From: Rhodococcus jostii RHA1
GTDB taxonomy: Bacteria > Actinomycetota > Actinomycetes > Mycobacteriales > Mycobacteriaceae
Reading direction: 5' to 3'
NCBI RefSeq assembly: GCF_000014565.1
Contig: NC_008268.1
Location: 6,328,501 to 6,392,500, forward strand
DNA length: 64,000 bases
A program made the translations under genes and the position numbers. Positions 44,499 through 53,734 of the stretch are shown here, one piece after another. Below the pieces are notes generated by a model that did no database searches, was not told the origin of the DNA, and saw only the letters and a list, made by a program, of their open reading frames with translations. The first letter of the stretch is position 1; each line of letters begins with the position of its first letter.

Positions 44499-45002
44499 CT
44501 AGGCCGCCGGTTGCCCGCCCATCCGGGTGAGCCATTCCCGGGCGTCGTCGGGTAGTGTGCCGGCGGCTTCCGCTGCGCGGCACCACTTCTTGGCCGCGGC
44601 GAGGAAATTCATCGGGTTGTACGCGTCTTCCTCGCGTGACCACAGGTTGTCGCCGGCGTAGTGCAGGATCGTGATGTTCGCTGCGGCGTGCTCCGAACCG
44701 TCGCCGGGATCCTCCATGGGGTTGTCGATCTCGCAGATGACCCATCCGCGGTCCTCGTCGATCACGTACCAGTTCGCCGGGAATGCGGTCATCCGGCTTC
44801 CGGGGAAGGCCGACATGGTGCGCGTGACCCATTTCCGAATGGCCTCGCGTCCGTCGAAGTCTCCGAAGGCGTGCTCGACGTACGTGGCGTCTTCCGTGAA
44901 GAGGTCGGCGAAGCCGTTCCAGTCTCCGAGTTCGACGCAGCGGCTGACGGTTCGCTGGTAGTGCGCGAAGGCCTCTTCGAGCTCGGCACGACTCCACGGC
45001 AT
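44499..45002 (-). CDS. SnoaL/NTF2-like domain protein
   Basis: A 167-residue protein of the NTF2-like cone fold: a helical start (ELEEAFAHYQRTVSRCVELGDWNGFADLFTEDATYVEH), the conserved GREAIRKWV loop, and beta strands forming the cavity. These serve as dehydratases, isomerases or hydroxylase small subunits; function here is unknown. ATG 45002 has AAGGGG eight bases upstream. It converges with the DUF1906 gene, stops four bases apart. Confidence 0.78.
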   Translation of the reverse strand: MPWSRAELEEAFAHYQRTVSRCVELGDWNGFADLFTEDATYVEHAFGDFDGREAIRKWVTRTMSAFPGSRMTAFPANWYVIDEDRGWVICEIDNPMEDPGDGSEHAAANITILHYAGDNLWSREEDAYNPMNFLAAAKKWCRAAEAAGTLPDDAREWLTRMGGQPAA

Positions 45003-45175
45003 GTGTGCATCCCCTTCTCTCGCCCGGCACCCGAGTGAGCGCCTCCGGAAATAAGAACACGTTTCAGTTCGTGGGTGGGGCATTTTCCGGTGGGTGGGAC
45101 GGCGTGAAACGCTCCTCGGCGCAACTCCGATTACCTGTTGTCACTCTTTTCACTCTGGAACCTGGAGGTTTTCCC

Positions 45176-45250
45176 ATGGAGCTGCTCGTCAATTTCGTGT
45201 ACACCGTCGCCTCGGTCCTCTATACCGCGCTGTTCGTGAACGGATCCTGA
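45176..45250 (+). CDS. 24-residue hydrophobic peptide
   Basis: GGAGG seven bases before ATG 45176 and a 24-residue product MELLVNFVYTVASVLYTALF-VNGS. It is one strongly hydrophobic helix long enough to span a membrane, without signal-peptide charges, and lies 81 bases before the MarR gene. No homologue recognised; it could be a membrane peptide or a leader peptide for marR. Confidence 0.5.
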   Translation: MELLVNFVYTVASVLYTALFVNGS

Positions 45251-45265
45251 TCTGGATGTGCACAC

Positions 45266-45280
45266 TACACACCTTGTGTA
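45266..45280. promoter_or_regulatory. Palindrome TACACA-CCT-TGTGTA, candidate MarR operator
   Basis: A perfect 6-3-6 dyad located 52 bases before the MarR start and 15 bases after the small peptide gene. MarR dimers usually bind palindromes of this size in their own promoter, so autoregulation is a reasonable inference. Confidence 0.5.
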
Positions 45281-45331
45281 TGGCGCACAGTAATGCCTCG
45301 GGCAGAATGACGGTAACTAGTGGAGGTGTCG

Positions 45332-45796
45332 GTGTCCGAACGCGACGAGGTGGCGGCTGCTGTCGAGAACGAATTGACATTGCTGTCGCGCTATCACGCC
45401 CATGCGCAACGGGCGGGATTCCAACTCGACCGTTCCGCCTACCTCCTCCTCGGGCGCCTGGAACTGGAACATCCGCTCAGCCTGAAACAGCTCGCCGAAG
45501 CCTTCCGGCTCGACATCTCGACGATCAACCGGCAGATCGGCGCCTTGCTGAAGCGTGGCCTCGTCGAACGCGTCCCCGACCCGGACGGGGGAATGGCCCG
45601 CAAGGTCGAGGCCACCGCGCTGGGGCTCGAACAGCTTCACGCCGACCGGGCGCTGGGCCGAAAAGGCGTAGAGCGCATCATCGCCGAGTGGAGCGACCAC
45701 GACCGGGGCGAGCTGCGCCGGTTGCTGACGAAGTTCAACGGCGAAATCGAGAAGTACGACGGCAACTCCTGGCCGCGCACCGGGCGGACGCCCTGA
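45332..45796 (+). CDS. MarR-family transcriptional regulator
   Basis: A 154-residue winged-helix protein. LSLKQLAEAFRLDISTINRQIGALLKRGLVERVPDPDGGMARKVEATALG is the recognition helix plus wing with the D-x-R-like DPDGGMARK turn. Terminal helices form the dimer. GTG 45332 was chosen because GGAGG ends five bases upstream; GTG 45320 is also in frame. The ligand is unknown. Confidence 0.85.
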   Translation: MSERDEVAAAVENELTLLSRYHAHAQRAGFQLDRSAYLLLGRLELEHPLSLKQLAEAFRLDISTINRQIGALLKRGLVERVPDPDGGMARKVEATALGLEQLHADRALGRKGVERIIAEWSDHDRGELRRLLTKFNGEIEKYDGNSWPRTGRTP

Positions 45797-45806
45797 TCTG
45801 ACATCG

Positions 45807-46172
45807 TCAGGACTGGACGTGCGCGGTCGCGTCCCGGGCGAGGTCCGGTTCCTCGGCGATGACTGTGAGGTGAGGGTGTTCCGGCGGCGAGTCGTGCCAC
45901 CCCTTCCAGGACATCAGGGACCACCGCGACAGTCCCGACAGCGCAGACCCGAGGCTGGCGAACGAGGCGGTGCTCAGTGCCGAGCCCGCCGACCCGACCG
46001 ACCCGATCGAGAGCACCGAGCCGACACTCCCGATGGACAGGATCGAGTAGGCGGAGCCGATCGAGAGAATCGACCCCTCCGAACGGATCGACAGTATCGA
46101 ACGCCGGGCGTGTCGCGATCGCAGTGAGTGATCTGGTGTGTGATGCGTCGAGGGCATTCCTCGGTCTACCAC
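45807..46172 (-). CDS. Ser-x-x triplet repeat protein
   Basis: A 121-residue protein, 98 from ATG 46157-like positions onward being the informative part. Residues 25-88 are 21 uninterrupted Ser-x-x triplets (SILSIRSEG-SILSIGSAY- and so on to SRW-SLM-S) with Ile, Leu, Val, Ala and Gly between. The serines use both TCN and AGY codons, so selection acts on the protein, not the DNA. A conserved-looking SRWSLMSWKGWHDSP ends the repeat. Structure unknown; a beta-solenoid is plausible. Start uncertain: GTG 46172 or ATG 46157. It converges with marR (10 bases apart). Confidence 0.65.
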   Translation of the reverse strand: MVDRGMPSTHHTPDHSLRSRHARRSILSIRSEGSILSIGSAYSILSIGSVGSVLSIGSVGSAGSALSTASFASLGSALSGLSRWSLMSWKGWHDSPPEHPHLTVIAEEPDLARDATAHVQS

Positions 46173-46214
46173 GGTGGTGCCGTCGGCAAACAGAGAAGCG
46201 GTGCAGACATGAGT

Positions 46215-46248
46215 GAAGGGCCCTTCCGGATCTTCCGGAGGGCCCTTC
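46215..46248 (-). terminator. Terminator of the secreted protein gene
   Basis: Near-perfect hairpin GAAGGGCCC-TTCCGGA / TCCGGA-GGGCCCTTC, 20 bases downstream of the minus-strand stop at 46268. Confidence 0.75.
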
Positions 46249-46267
46249 GCTCGTCAGCTGTGAAGAG

Positions 46268-47050
46268 TTACGCGACCTGGAACATGCCGACCGTAGGGAG
46301 GAAGCTGCACGTGATCGGCGCGGCGCCCTCTTTCTGCGTGGTCAGTCCACCCGACACGACTGCGAGGACGCGGCCGGGGCCGGTGTCCGCGATCGCCGAC
46401 AGGGTTGCCGGTCCGTCGGGGTTGATCTTGGCCTCGTTGGTGAGGTTCTGGGTGGCGCGGCGCTGGTTGTCCAGGTTGATCCACGTCACGGTCAGCGGCT
46501 CGGGCTGTTCGGCGGCAACGGAACTGGTTCCGAGGGCGGTGAACACGAAACCGGCCTGACCTGCCTTGGGTCCGGGCGGGGGCAGCTGGGCCGGACCGGG
46601 GACCGCGAGTGCGGTGCCCACGGAGTCGGCGCCCTCTCCGATGCAGCCCTTGCCGATGGTCGGGTAGAGGAACTGCGCGATGACGGGTGCGTTCTCCTGC
46701 GGGATCTCGGGGCCGCCGCCGCCGCTGCCGTCGAGGAACGTGATGACGCGCTCGAGAGTGGACTTGAGCTCCGGCGGGATGCCGGGGGACTCGAGGAGGA
46801 TGCGGGCCTGGTCCAGGATCGCGTCCTGAGGTCCTGCGGCGATGTCTTCGGTACCAGCGGCTGCGCCGATGATCGCGGGTGCGAACGAGGCGAGCATCTC
46901 CACAGGGACGCCTTCGGGCACGGGCGGCGGCGTCGGCTGCGCATTCGCCTGGGCCGGCACTGCCATAGCGGCTGCTGCGGCAACAGCGAGAGCAGTTACT
47001 GCTCTGCGCATACCTCGGGTTCGAAGCACGGTCTCCCCATCCTTAGTCAT
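46268..47050 (-). CDS. Secreted protein of unknown function
   Basis: About 260 residues with a Sec signal peptide starting MRRAVTALAVAAAAAMAVPAQANA and a predicted cleavage after ANA. The mature part begins Pro-rich, has a helical segment (AILDQARILLESPGIPPELKSTLERVITFL), and a C-terminal beta-rich region with TWINLDNQRR...TNEAKINPDGPATLSAIADTG, which reads like a conserved mycobacterial secreted domain. Two Cys are visible (GKGCIGE and ITCSFL), possibly a disulfide. Start may be 47050, GTG 47029 or ATG 47011; the signal peptide is the same for the last. A hairpin follows the stop. Confidence 0.7.
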   Translation of the reverse strand: MTKDGETVLRTRGMRRAVTALAVAAAAAMAVPAQANAQPTPPPVPEGVPVEMLASFAPAIIGAAAGTEDIAAGPQDAILDQARILLESPGIPPELKSTLERVITFLDGSGGGGPEIPQENAPVIAQFLYPTIGKGCIGEGADSVGTALAVPGPAQLPPPGPKAGQAGFVFTALGTSSVAAEQPEPLTVTWINLDNQRRATQNLTNEAKINPDGPATLSAIADTGPGRVLAVVSGGLTTQKEGAAPITCSFLPTVGMFQVA

Positions 47051-47368
47051 AACAGCGTGGACGACAACTCAATCCACGTCTGACGGCTCGGGGGGTCACT
47101 CTATGTACAGCGCCCCCGGGTTGTACAGCTCACGAGTTCGTTCACCGATAGCTGCGGCATCCCGGTGGGAGTGTATGGCATACAGACCCCGACGGTGATC
47201 TTCCGGTGACCATAGCTTGTGGCACGTGTGATTCGTGTGATTGGTGATGCAACTGTTACGCGCGGCTACGGACACCTCGGGGCCCGCGGCGGGCGCCGTC
47301 TACGCTGTGCGGGACCGTTTCGGGATCGGCTGAGACATCTACACACCTCACGGGGAGAGCACCACACT
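47051..47368. other. 318-base divergent intergenic region
   Basis: Promoters for the secreted protein (minus) and pimE-like gene (plus) must lie here. It holds the dyad TGTATG-G-CATACA (47172-47184), two copies of the palindrome TGTACA (47104-47109 and 47122-47127), but no reading frame with a ribosome-binding site. The dyad is a candidate operator. Confidence 0.5.
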
Positions 47369-48700
47369 GTGTCCGACCATGCAGCGTCCGACGACGGAGC
47401 AGCCTCCGACGACCCGTCATCCGAGCGTTCTCCCACGTCGTCCCGGGGAGCGTCCGCCCTGCACGGCCTGTTGCGGTGCGCGCCTGTGCTTCTCGTGCTG
47501 TCGGTGCTCGGGCGCATGGCGTGGACGCTGTTGAGTCCCAACGGGATGAACCTCGTCGACCTGCACGTCTACGTCGACGGTTCCGAGGCGCTCCGCGGTG
47601 GCAGTCTCTACGACTTCACCTATTCGAAAGTGACACCGGACTTTCCGCTGCCGTTCACCTACCCGCCGTTCGCCGCGCTGGTCTTCTTTCCGCTGCACTA
47701 CCTGCCGTTCCCGCTGGTCGGGGTCGGCTGGCAACTGCTCACCATCCTCGCCCTGTACGCGCTGGCGCGCATGAGCCTCGGGCTGGTGCTCGGTGACGCC
47801 GCGCGCAGCCCGCACTGGCGGGCGGTCGCGGTGCTGTGGACCACAGTGGGGGTGTGGGTGGAACCGGTGCGCACCACGCTGGACTACGGCCAGATCAACG
47901 TGTTCCTCGCGCTGCTCGTGATGACCGCGGTCCGCAGCTCCCGGTGGTGGCTGTCCGGTGCGCTCGTCGGTTTCGCCGCCGGGATCAAATTGACCCCGGC
48001 GATCACCGGCCTCTACTTCCTGATGCAGCGCCGGTGGAAGGCCGCGGTCTTCTCGGGCGTCGCGTTCGCCGCGACCGTCGGAGTCAGCTATCTCCTGATC
48101 GGTTCGGAGGCGCGGGAGTACTTCACCCACCTGCTCGGTGACGCCGATCGCATCGGGCCGGTCGGCTCGGTGTGGAACCAGTCCCTGCGCGGCGCGTTGT
48201 CGCGGCTGCTCGGGTACGACGTCGAGACGGGCGCCCTCTGGCTGCTGGCCGTGACGGTCACGGTGGTCCTCGCCGCCCTGGCCTGGCGGGCGATCGCCCG
48301 GGACGATCGGCTCGGCACCCTCGTCATCGTCGAGTTGCTGGGGCTGCTCGTCTCACCGATCTCGTGGTCACACCACTGGGTGTGGGTCATTCCGATGCTG
48401 ATCTGGCTGCTGCACGGCCCCTACGGATCGATGCTGGGCACCCGGATCCTCGCCGGGTACTGGCTCGTCACGACCCTCATCGGCGTGCCGTGGGTGCTCA
48501 GCTTCTTCCAGGACTCGATCTGGCTGATCTCCCGGCCCGCGGTACTCGCGTGGCTGGGCACGGTCGACGTGGTCGGCGCGTTCGGTGTCTACGCCTGGGT
48601 GGCCTACGCCGGGCGCCGCACGAAGCGTGCCGTGGCCGCCGCCCCGGTCAGCCCGCCAGTGAGTCGATCTGCGCAGCAAGATCCAGATCCAACTGCGTGA
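47369..48700 (+). CDS. pimE: GT87-type polyprenyl-phosphate mannosyltransferase (PimE-like)
   Basis: A 443-residue membrane protein with about ten helices and an N-terminal Ser/Asp-rich cytoplasmic stretch. The first periplasmic loop has NLVDLHVYVDG, with the acidic residue that binds polyprenol-phosphate-mannose in GT-C enzymes, and DFPLPFTYPPFAAL. PimE adds an alpha-1,2-mannose to phosphatidylinositol mannosides at the outer face of the membrane. The assignment rests on length, GT-C pattern and the order pimE-phhB-mutT2 matching Rv1159-Rv1160. A related alpha-1,2-mannosyltransferase is the alternative. Start GTG 47369. Confidence 0.75.
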   Translation: MSDHAASDDGAASDDPSSERSPTSSRGASALHGLLRCAPVLLVLSVLGRMAWTLLSPNGMNLVDLHVYVDGSEALRGGSLYDFTYSKVTPDFPLPFTYPPFAALVFFPLHYLPFPLVGVGWQLLTILALYALARMSLGLVLGDAARSPHWRAVAVLWTTVGVWVEPVRTTLDYGQINVFLALLVMTAVRSSRWWLSGALVGFAAGIKLTPAITGLYFLMQRRWKAAVFSGVAFAATVGVSYLLIGSEAREYFTHLLGDADRIGPVGSVWNQSLRGALSRLLGYDVETGALWLLAVTVTVVLAALAWRAIARDDRLGTLVIVELLGLLVSPISWSHHWVWVIPMLIWLLHGPYGSMLGTRILAGYWLVTTLIGVPWVLSFFQDSIWLISRPAVLAWLGTVDVVGAFGVYAWVAYAGRRTKRAVAAAPVSPPVSRSAQQDPDPTA

Positions 48701-48932
48701 GCCCGCCCGCGGAATGCGTCGACAGGGTGTAGGTGACCTTGCGCCACCTGATGTCGATGTCCGGATGATGGTTGGCGGCCTCCGCCGCCTCCGCGACCTT
48801 CCGGACCAGCTCGACGGCTTCGGGGAAGGTCGGCGACTCGACGGTGCGGACGAGGGAATCACCCGCCCGCCGCCACCCGGGCAGTTCTGCGAGCGCGGTG
48901 TCGATCTCTCCGTCTGACAGCAACTCGGCCAT
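48648..48932 (-). CDS. phhB: Pterin-4a-carbinolamine dehydratase
   Basis: A 94-residue protein. EIDTALAELPGWRR is the start and ANHHPDIDIRWRKVTYTLSTHSAGGLT carries the catalytic His-His-x(n)-His pattern and WRKVTYTLSTH signature of DCoH/PhhB. It dehydrates hydroxytetrahydrobiopterin or a related pterin. Its 3' end overlaps pimE's 3' end by 53 bases on the opposite strand. The gene order with pimE and mutT2 matches M. tuberculosis. Confidence 0.93.
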   Translation of the reverse strand: MAELLSDGEIDTALAELPGWRRAGDSLVRTVESPTFPEAVELVRKVAEAAEAANHHPDIDIRWRKVTYTLSTHSAGGLTQLDLDLAAQIDSLAG

Positions 48933-48948
48933 ACCCCATGATGGTGCG

Positions 48949-49371
48949 GTGCCAGTGGAACGTGCAAGGCCTGTCGACCACGCCGGAGAGGTGGTGGCGG
49001 CCGCGATCATCGTCGACGGCCGGCTGTTGCTCGCGCAGCGGACGCGGCCCCCGGAACTCGCGGGACTGTGGGAGCTGCCCGGCGGCAAGGCGGAGCCGGG
49101 GGAGACCGCCGAGGACGCGCTGCGCCGCGAACTGCGGGAAGAACTCGGGATCGAGGTGTCGGGCGGCGACCGGATCGGCGACGACGTGCCGCTACCCGAC
49201 GGCCGGGTGCTCCGCGCGTACCGGGTGGAACTGGTGTCGGGAACACCCGTCGCGCTCGACCACGCGGAACTGCGGTGGGTGGACGGACGGGAACTGGGGG
49301 AGATCGACCTCGTCGGCAACGACCGCGGGTGGGTGCCGGACCTACGGCTGCACCTGAACGGTTGGGGCTGA
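48949..49371 (+). CDS. mutT2: Nudix hydrolase MutT2
   Basis: A 140-residue protein (M. tuberculosis MutT2 is about 141). The Nudix box GKAEPGETAEDALRRELREELGIE (residues about 46-69) is complete with REELREE-type metal-binding Glu residues. It hydrolyses oxidised or surplus pyrimidine dNTPs, limiting mutation. GTG 48949 was chosen by comparison with the family; GTG 48955 also in frame. Confidence 0.88.
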   Translation: MPVERARPVDHAGEVVAAAIIVDGRLLLAQRTRPPELAGLWELPGGKAEPGETAEDALRRELREELGIEVSGGDRIGDDVPLPDGRVLRAYRVELVSGTPVALDHAELRWVDGRELGEIDLVGNDRGWVPDLRLHLNGWG

Positions 49372-49373
49372 CC

Positions 49374-49550
49374 TCAGGCCGCGCGGGCCTTCTTGAGCCC
49401 CTTCTTCAGTTCCTTCTTGGACGCGCCCTCGTTCTCGAGTTTCTTCATGCGCATGATGACCACCGGGCACTTGATGCAGCGCGTCTTGCTGCGGCAGCAC
49501 TTCTTCTTCGGCTTGAGACCCGAGACCTTGCTGGCCTTCACCTTGCCCAT
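49374..49550 (-). CDS. 58-residue Cys/Lys-rich protein
   Basis: A small gene with ATG 49550, 58 codons and stop at 49374, three bases from mutT2's stop. The product has KKKCCRSKTRCIKCPVVIMRM: a CC-x(5)-C-x-x-C array, likely a zinc- or metal-binding knuckle, and about 20 Lys/Arg, hence a probable nucleic-acid or ribosome-associated protein. GGAAGG lies 11 bases upstream of the ATG. Function unknown. Confidence 0.75.
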   Translation of the reverse strand: MGKVKASKVSGLKPKKKCCRSKTRCIKCPVVIMRMKKLENEGASKKELKKGLKKARAA

Positions 49551-49883
49551 ACGCGGCTCGGCCTTCCTACTACGGGGAACACCGGTATCACCGGCTCCAC
49601 CCAGGTTAGCTTCCCCTCAGCTTTCGGCCCCGACCCACGCGCGAGACAGGGCGAATTCGACGTGGCGCAGATCACTTTACGCTGGTCGGGCAGGGCTCCC
49701 GCAGCCGGCGATGCGCGAAGTAGCCGCTCGGGCGGGTAGTATTCACGTGGCCGCGATGCCTGCACTGGGCGATTTACCATCGCCTCGACGAGGATTCTGA
49801 ATCGAGATGACAAGGCGGCCGCCAGAAAGCCGTGCGAGGGAACTTTCGCGTGGCCGAATCAACTCAGCCAGGAGAGCCACCGC
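49551..49883. other. 333-base intergenic region upstream of typA
   Basis: Serves as the promoter/leader of typA and upstream region of the small Cys/Lys-rich gene. A -10-like TAGTAT lies at 49737-49742, giving a leader of about 135 bases before typA, long enough for regulation, but I see no riboswitch-like structure. Confidence 0.45.
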
Positions 49884-51791
49884 GTGACCATCACCAGCTT
49901 CCGTAACGTTGCCATCGTCGCACACGTCGACCACGGCAAGACCACTCTCGTCGACGCCATGTTGCGTCAGTCGGGGGCATTCGAGGAGCGCGCCGAACTG
50001 GTCGATCGCGTCATGGACTCCGGCGACCTCGAACGCGAGAAGGGCATCACCATCCTCGCGAAGAACACCGCCGTCCACAAGCATCACGCCGACGGCAGCG
50101 TCACGGTCATCAACGTCATCGATACCCCCGGTCACGCCGACTTCGGTGGCGAGGTCGAGCGCGGCCTGTCCATGGTCGACGGTGTCGTCCTGCTCGTCGA
50201 CGCGTCCGAGGGCCCGCTGCCGCAGACCCGCTTCGTGCTGCGCAAGGCGCTCGCCGCGTCGCTGCCCGTCATCCTCGTGGTCAACAAGACCGACCGTCCT
50301 GACGCCCGCATCGAAGAGGTCGTCTCCGAGAGCCACGACCTGCTGCTCGACCTGGCGTCCGACCTCGACGACGAGGCCGCGGAAGCCGCCGAGCTCGCCC
50401 TCGACCTCCCGGTCCTGTACGCCTCCGGCCGCGAGGGCAAGGCGTCCAAGGTTCAGCCCGAGAACGGTCACGCACCGGACGCCGAGAACCTCGACGCCCT
50501 GTTCGAGGTGCTCCTCAACTACGTGCCCGCACCCAAGGGCAACGTCGACGCGCCGCTGCAGGCTCACGTCACGAACCTCGACGCCTCCGCGTTCCTCGGC
50601 CGCCTCGCGCTGGTCCGTATCCACAACGGCGAGCTGACCAAGGGCCAGACCGTCTCCTGGTGTCGCGAGGTGGACGGCGAGCCCGTCGTCACCAAGGCCA
50701 AGATCACCGAACTGCTCGCCACCAAGGGCGTCGAGCGTCAGCCCGCCGAGAAGGCCGTCGCCGGTGACATCGTCGCCGTCGCCGGTTTCCCCGACATCAT
50801 GATCGGCGACACCCTCGCCGACCTGGAGAACCCGGTCCCGCTGCCGCGGATCACCGTCGACCAGCCCGCCATCTCGGTGACCATCGGCACCAACACCTCG
50901 CCGCTCGTCGGCCGGGTCAGCGGACACAAGCTGACCGCCCGCATGGTGAAGTCGCGTCTCGACCAGGAACTCGTCGGCAACGTCTCGCTCAAGGTCCTCG
51001 ACATCGGTCGCCCCGACGCCTGGGAGGTTCAGGGCCGTGGTGAGCTCGCGCTCGCCATCCTGGTCGAGCAGATGCGCCGCGAGGGCTTCGAGCTGACCGT
51101 CGGCAAGCCGCAGGTGGTCACCCGTCAGGTCGACGGCAAGGTGCACGAGCCCTTCGAAGAGCTCACCATCGACAGCCCCGAGGAGTACCTCGGCGCCATC
51201 ACCCAGCTCCTCGCCAACCGCAAGGGCAAGATGGTGCAGATGGCCAACCACGGCGCGGGGTGGGTCCGGATGGAGTTCATCGTCCCGTCGCGCGGCCTGA
51301 TCGGCTTCCGTACCGACTTCCTCACCGAGACCCGCGGCACCGGCATCGCGAACGCCGTGTTCCACGGCTACGCGCCGTGGGCCGGCGAGATCCGCGCCCG
51401 CCACACCGGCTCGCTCGTCTCGGACCGCACCGGTTCGGTCACCCCGTTCGCGATGATCCAGCTCGCCGATCGCGGAACGTTCTTCGTCGAGCCCGGCGCC
51501 GACACCTACGAGGGCATGGTCGTGGGCATCAACCCGCGCCAGGAGGACCTCGACATCAACGTCACCCGCGAGAAGAAGCTGACCAACATGCGTCAGTCCT
51601 CCGCCGACGTGATGGAGACCCTCGCCAAGCCCATCAAGCTCGAGCTCGAAGGTGCGATGGAGTTCTGCGCCGGCGACGAGTGCGTGGAGGTCACCCCGGA
51701 GGTCGTGCGCGTGCGCAAGGTGCACCTGTCGGCCACCGACCGTGCCCGTGAGCGTTCACGCTCCAAGGCCCGCGACAAGGCGGCCCTGTAG
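49884..51791 (+). CDS. typA: Ribosome-associated GTPase TypA/BipA
   Basis: A 635-residue translational GTPase. [14 protein letters not shown] (G1), [21 protein letters not shown] (G3, canonical His) and NKTDRPDAR (G4) are intact. The C-terminal half has the TypA signature: [28 protein letters not shown] and [23 protein letters not shown]. It assists ribosome assembly and stress translation. The last about 20 residues are basic. GTG 49884 with AGGAG upstream; a strong hairpin follows the stop. Confidence 0.96.
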   Translation: MTITSFRNVAIVAHVDHGKTTLVDAMLRQSGAFEERAELVDRVMDSGDLEREKGITILAKNTAVHKHHADGSVTVINVIDTPGHADFGGEVERGLSMVDGVVLLVDASEGPLPQTRFVLRKALAASLPVILVVNKTDRPDARIEEVVSESHDLLLDLASDLDDEAAEAAELALDLPVLYASGREGKASKVQPENGHAPDAENLDALFEVLLNYVPAPKGNVDAPLQAHVTNLDASAFLGRLALVRIHNGELTKGQTVSWCREVDGEPVVTKAKITELLATKGVERQPAEKAVAGDIVAVAGFPDIMIGDTLADLENPVPLPRITVDQPAISVTIGTNTSPLVGRVSGHKLTARMVKSRLDQELVGNVSLKVLDIGRPDAWEVQGRGELALAILVEQMRREGFELTVGKPQVVTRQVDGKVHEPFEELTIDSPEEYLGAITQLLANRKGKMVQMANHGAGWVRMEFIVPSRGLIGFRTDFLTETRGTGIANAVFHGYAPWAGEIRARHTGSLVSDRTGSVTPFAMIQLADRGTFFVEPGADTYEGMVVGINPRQEDLDINVTREKKLTNMRQSSADVMETLAKPIKLELEGAMEFCAGDECVEVTPEVVRVRKVHLSATDRARERSRSKARDKAAL

Positions 51792-51823
51792 TCGGCACGT
51801 CCGACCACGTCATACACAACCGG

Positions 51824-51866
51824 GCGAATGTACCTTCGGTCGATCGTCGGCCGAAGGTACATTCGC
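51824..51866 (+). terminator. Terminator of typA
   Basis: Perfect 16-base arms GCGAATGTACCTTCGG (51824-51839) and CCGAAGGTACATTCGC (51851-51866), 32 bases after the typA stop, 47 before lpqW. Confidence 0.85.
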
Positions 51867-51913
51867 TCGTGGGTTTCCGGAGCCTTCCGGTATCTCTGAG
51901 GAAAGGCGGCGCG

Positions 51914-53734
51914 GTGGTTGCTGGGGGTCGACTCGCGAGAGTTCGAGGAGTTCGGGGCCGTAGGCGCGGGAACGGTGCGGCGGTGACCGCGCTCCTGCTG
52001 GCAGTGTCGACGGCGATGCTCACGTCGTGCACCGCCGATCCGCCCCCGCCGGTCGAGAGCACCGACAGCCCCAAGCCGACGGTGTCGCCGACCGAGAAGC
52101 AGCCCGTCGTCGTCGCCATCGACGACGTGGGCAGCGGATTCAACCCGCACCTCCTGTCGGACCAGTCGCCGGCGAATTCCGCGGTCAGCGCCCTCGTGCT
52201 GCCGAGCCCGTTCCGGCCGGTGCCCGATCCCGCCCGCCCGGGCGGCAACACCTGGATTCCCGACTCCTCGCTCGTGATCTCCGCGGACGTCACGTCGCAG
52301 GAACCGTTCACCGTCACGTACCAGCTGCGGAACGAGGCGCAATGGTCCGACGGCGCGCCCATCGCCGCCGAGGACTTCCGCTACCTGTGGCAGCAGATGA
52401 TCAGTGCCCCCGGCGTGGTCGACCCCGCCGGCTACGAGCTGATCGAGGACGTCAGGTCGTCCGGTGGCGGCAAGACGGTCAGCGTCGTCATGAAGGCCGC
52501 CTACCCGGCGTGGCGTGAACTCTTCACCGACCTGCTGCCGTCGCATCTCATCAAGGATTCCCCCGGTGGCTTCGCGACCGGACTGTCCGAGAACATCCCG
52601 GTGTCCGGCGGGCACTTTCACATCAAGTCGATCGACCGCGGACGCGACGAGATCCTGCTCGAACGCAACGACCGGTTCTGGGACAAACCGGCGACGCCCG
52701 ACCAGATCCTGATGCGCCGCGACGGCACCCCGTCGCAGCTCGCCGGCTCGATGCGCAACAACGACACGCACATCGTCCAGATTCACGGGGGGACAGCCAC
52801 TTCCGCCCAGCTGGCGGCGATCCCGACGGTGCGGACGGGTTCGTCTTTCCAGCCGCGCGGACTCGACCTCACGCTGAACGGCCGGGTTCCCGAACTCGCG
52901 GACGTCCGGGTGCGGAAGAGTCTTCTGGAGCTGCTGGACACCGAACTGCTCGCCGTCGTCGGCGCCGGCAGTGAGTCGGCGGCGGTCCCGGCGCGCTCGC
53001 AGGTCTACGCCCCCTCCGATCCCGGTTACACCGCGACCGCAACCGCACGGCCGGGTCGCGAACAGGTGCTCGCGCAGCTGGCCGAGTACGGATACGTCGC
53101 CGAAACACCCACGGGCACCGTCGTTCCCGCAGGCGCGGCGCCGTCGACCCGGCTCGTCCGCGACGGCGTCCCGCTGACGCTCGTCATCGGGACACCCGAG
53201 GGTGACGACACCGCCAGCGCGGTCGCCAACACGGCCGCCGACCAGTTGCGCGGTGCCGGCGTCGACGCCACCGTGACGTCGCTGCCCGCCGAGGAGTTGT
53301 ACGGGGAGTCGCTGAGCAAGGGCGAGATCGGGGCGGTCGTGGGTTGGTCGCGCGCCGGATCCGACCCGGCGACGGCACTGGCCTCCCGTCACAGTTGCCC
53401 GCCCGCAGTGGTCGCGGCGACCCAGCCGAACACCGAAACCACCGACCCCGAACGTGATTCGGTTGCGGAGGCCGAGGCCCCGTCGAATCTGTCGGGAGTG
53501 TGCGACCCCACCCTTCAGCCGTCCATCGACGCCGCGCTGCGGGGGGTCGGTGATGTGCCGCAAACTCTCGCCGACGCCGACCGCAAACTCTGGGATCTGG
53601 CCGCGGTGCTGCCGATCATGCAGGACCGCACACTCGTCGCGGCGGGACCCGGCGTCGACGGGGTGTCGCTGTCGGGGGCCGTGCCGGTCGGAATATTCAG
53701 TGACGCAGCGGACTGGAGCAGGATCAAGGAATGA
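51914..53734 (+). CDS. lpqW: Lipoprotein LpqW (SBP-5-like)
   Basis: A 606-residue lipoprotein: signal [15 protein letters not shown] with Cys at about residue 41 from GTG 51914, preceded by a basic segment. The rest is a peptide-binding-protein (SBP_5) fold: [33 protein letters not shown], then [11 protein letters not shown]. In mycobacteria LpqW channels intermediates from PIM towards lipoarabinomannan by modulating a mannosyltransferase (PimE), which fits pimE being nearby. AGGAAAGG lies seven bases before GTG 51914. Position between typA and mshB matches Rv1166. Confidence 0.86.
   Translation: MVAGGRLARVRGVRGRRRGNGAAVTALLLAVSTAMLTSCTADPPPPVESTDSPKPTVSPTEKQPVVVAIDDVGSGFNPHLLSDQSPANSAVSALVLPSPFRPVPDPARPGGNTWIPDSSLVISADVTSQEPFTVTYQLRNEAQWSDGAPIAAEDFRYLWQQMISAPGVVDPAGYELIEDVRSSGGGKTVSVVMKAAYPAWRELFTDLLPSHLIKDSPGGFATGLSENIPVSGGHFHIKSIDRGRDEILLERNDRFWDKPATPDQILMRRDGTPSQLAGSMRNNDTHIVQIHGGTATSAQLAAIPTVRTGSSFQPRGLDLTLNGRVPELADVRVRKSLLELLDTELLAVVGAGSESAAVPARSQVYAPSDPGYTATATARPGREQVLAQLAEYGYVAETPTGTVVPAGAAPSTRLVRDGVPLTLVIGTPEGDDTASAVANTAADQLRGAGVDATVTSLPAEELYGESLSKGEIGAVVGWSRAGSDPATALASRHSCPPAVVAATQPNTETTDPERDSVAEAEAPSNLSGVCDPTLQPSIDAALRGVGDVPQTLADADRKLWDLAAVLPIMQDRTLVAAGPGVDGVSLSGAVPVGIFSDAADWSRIKE

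Noticed and set aside
45807-46172. Ser-x-x repeat as a plain DNA low-complexity artefact
   Set aside because: Serine codons alternate between TCN and AGY while the residue is kept, so it is not a simple nucleotide repeat.
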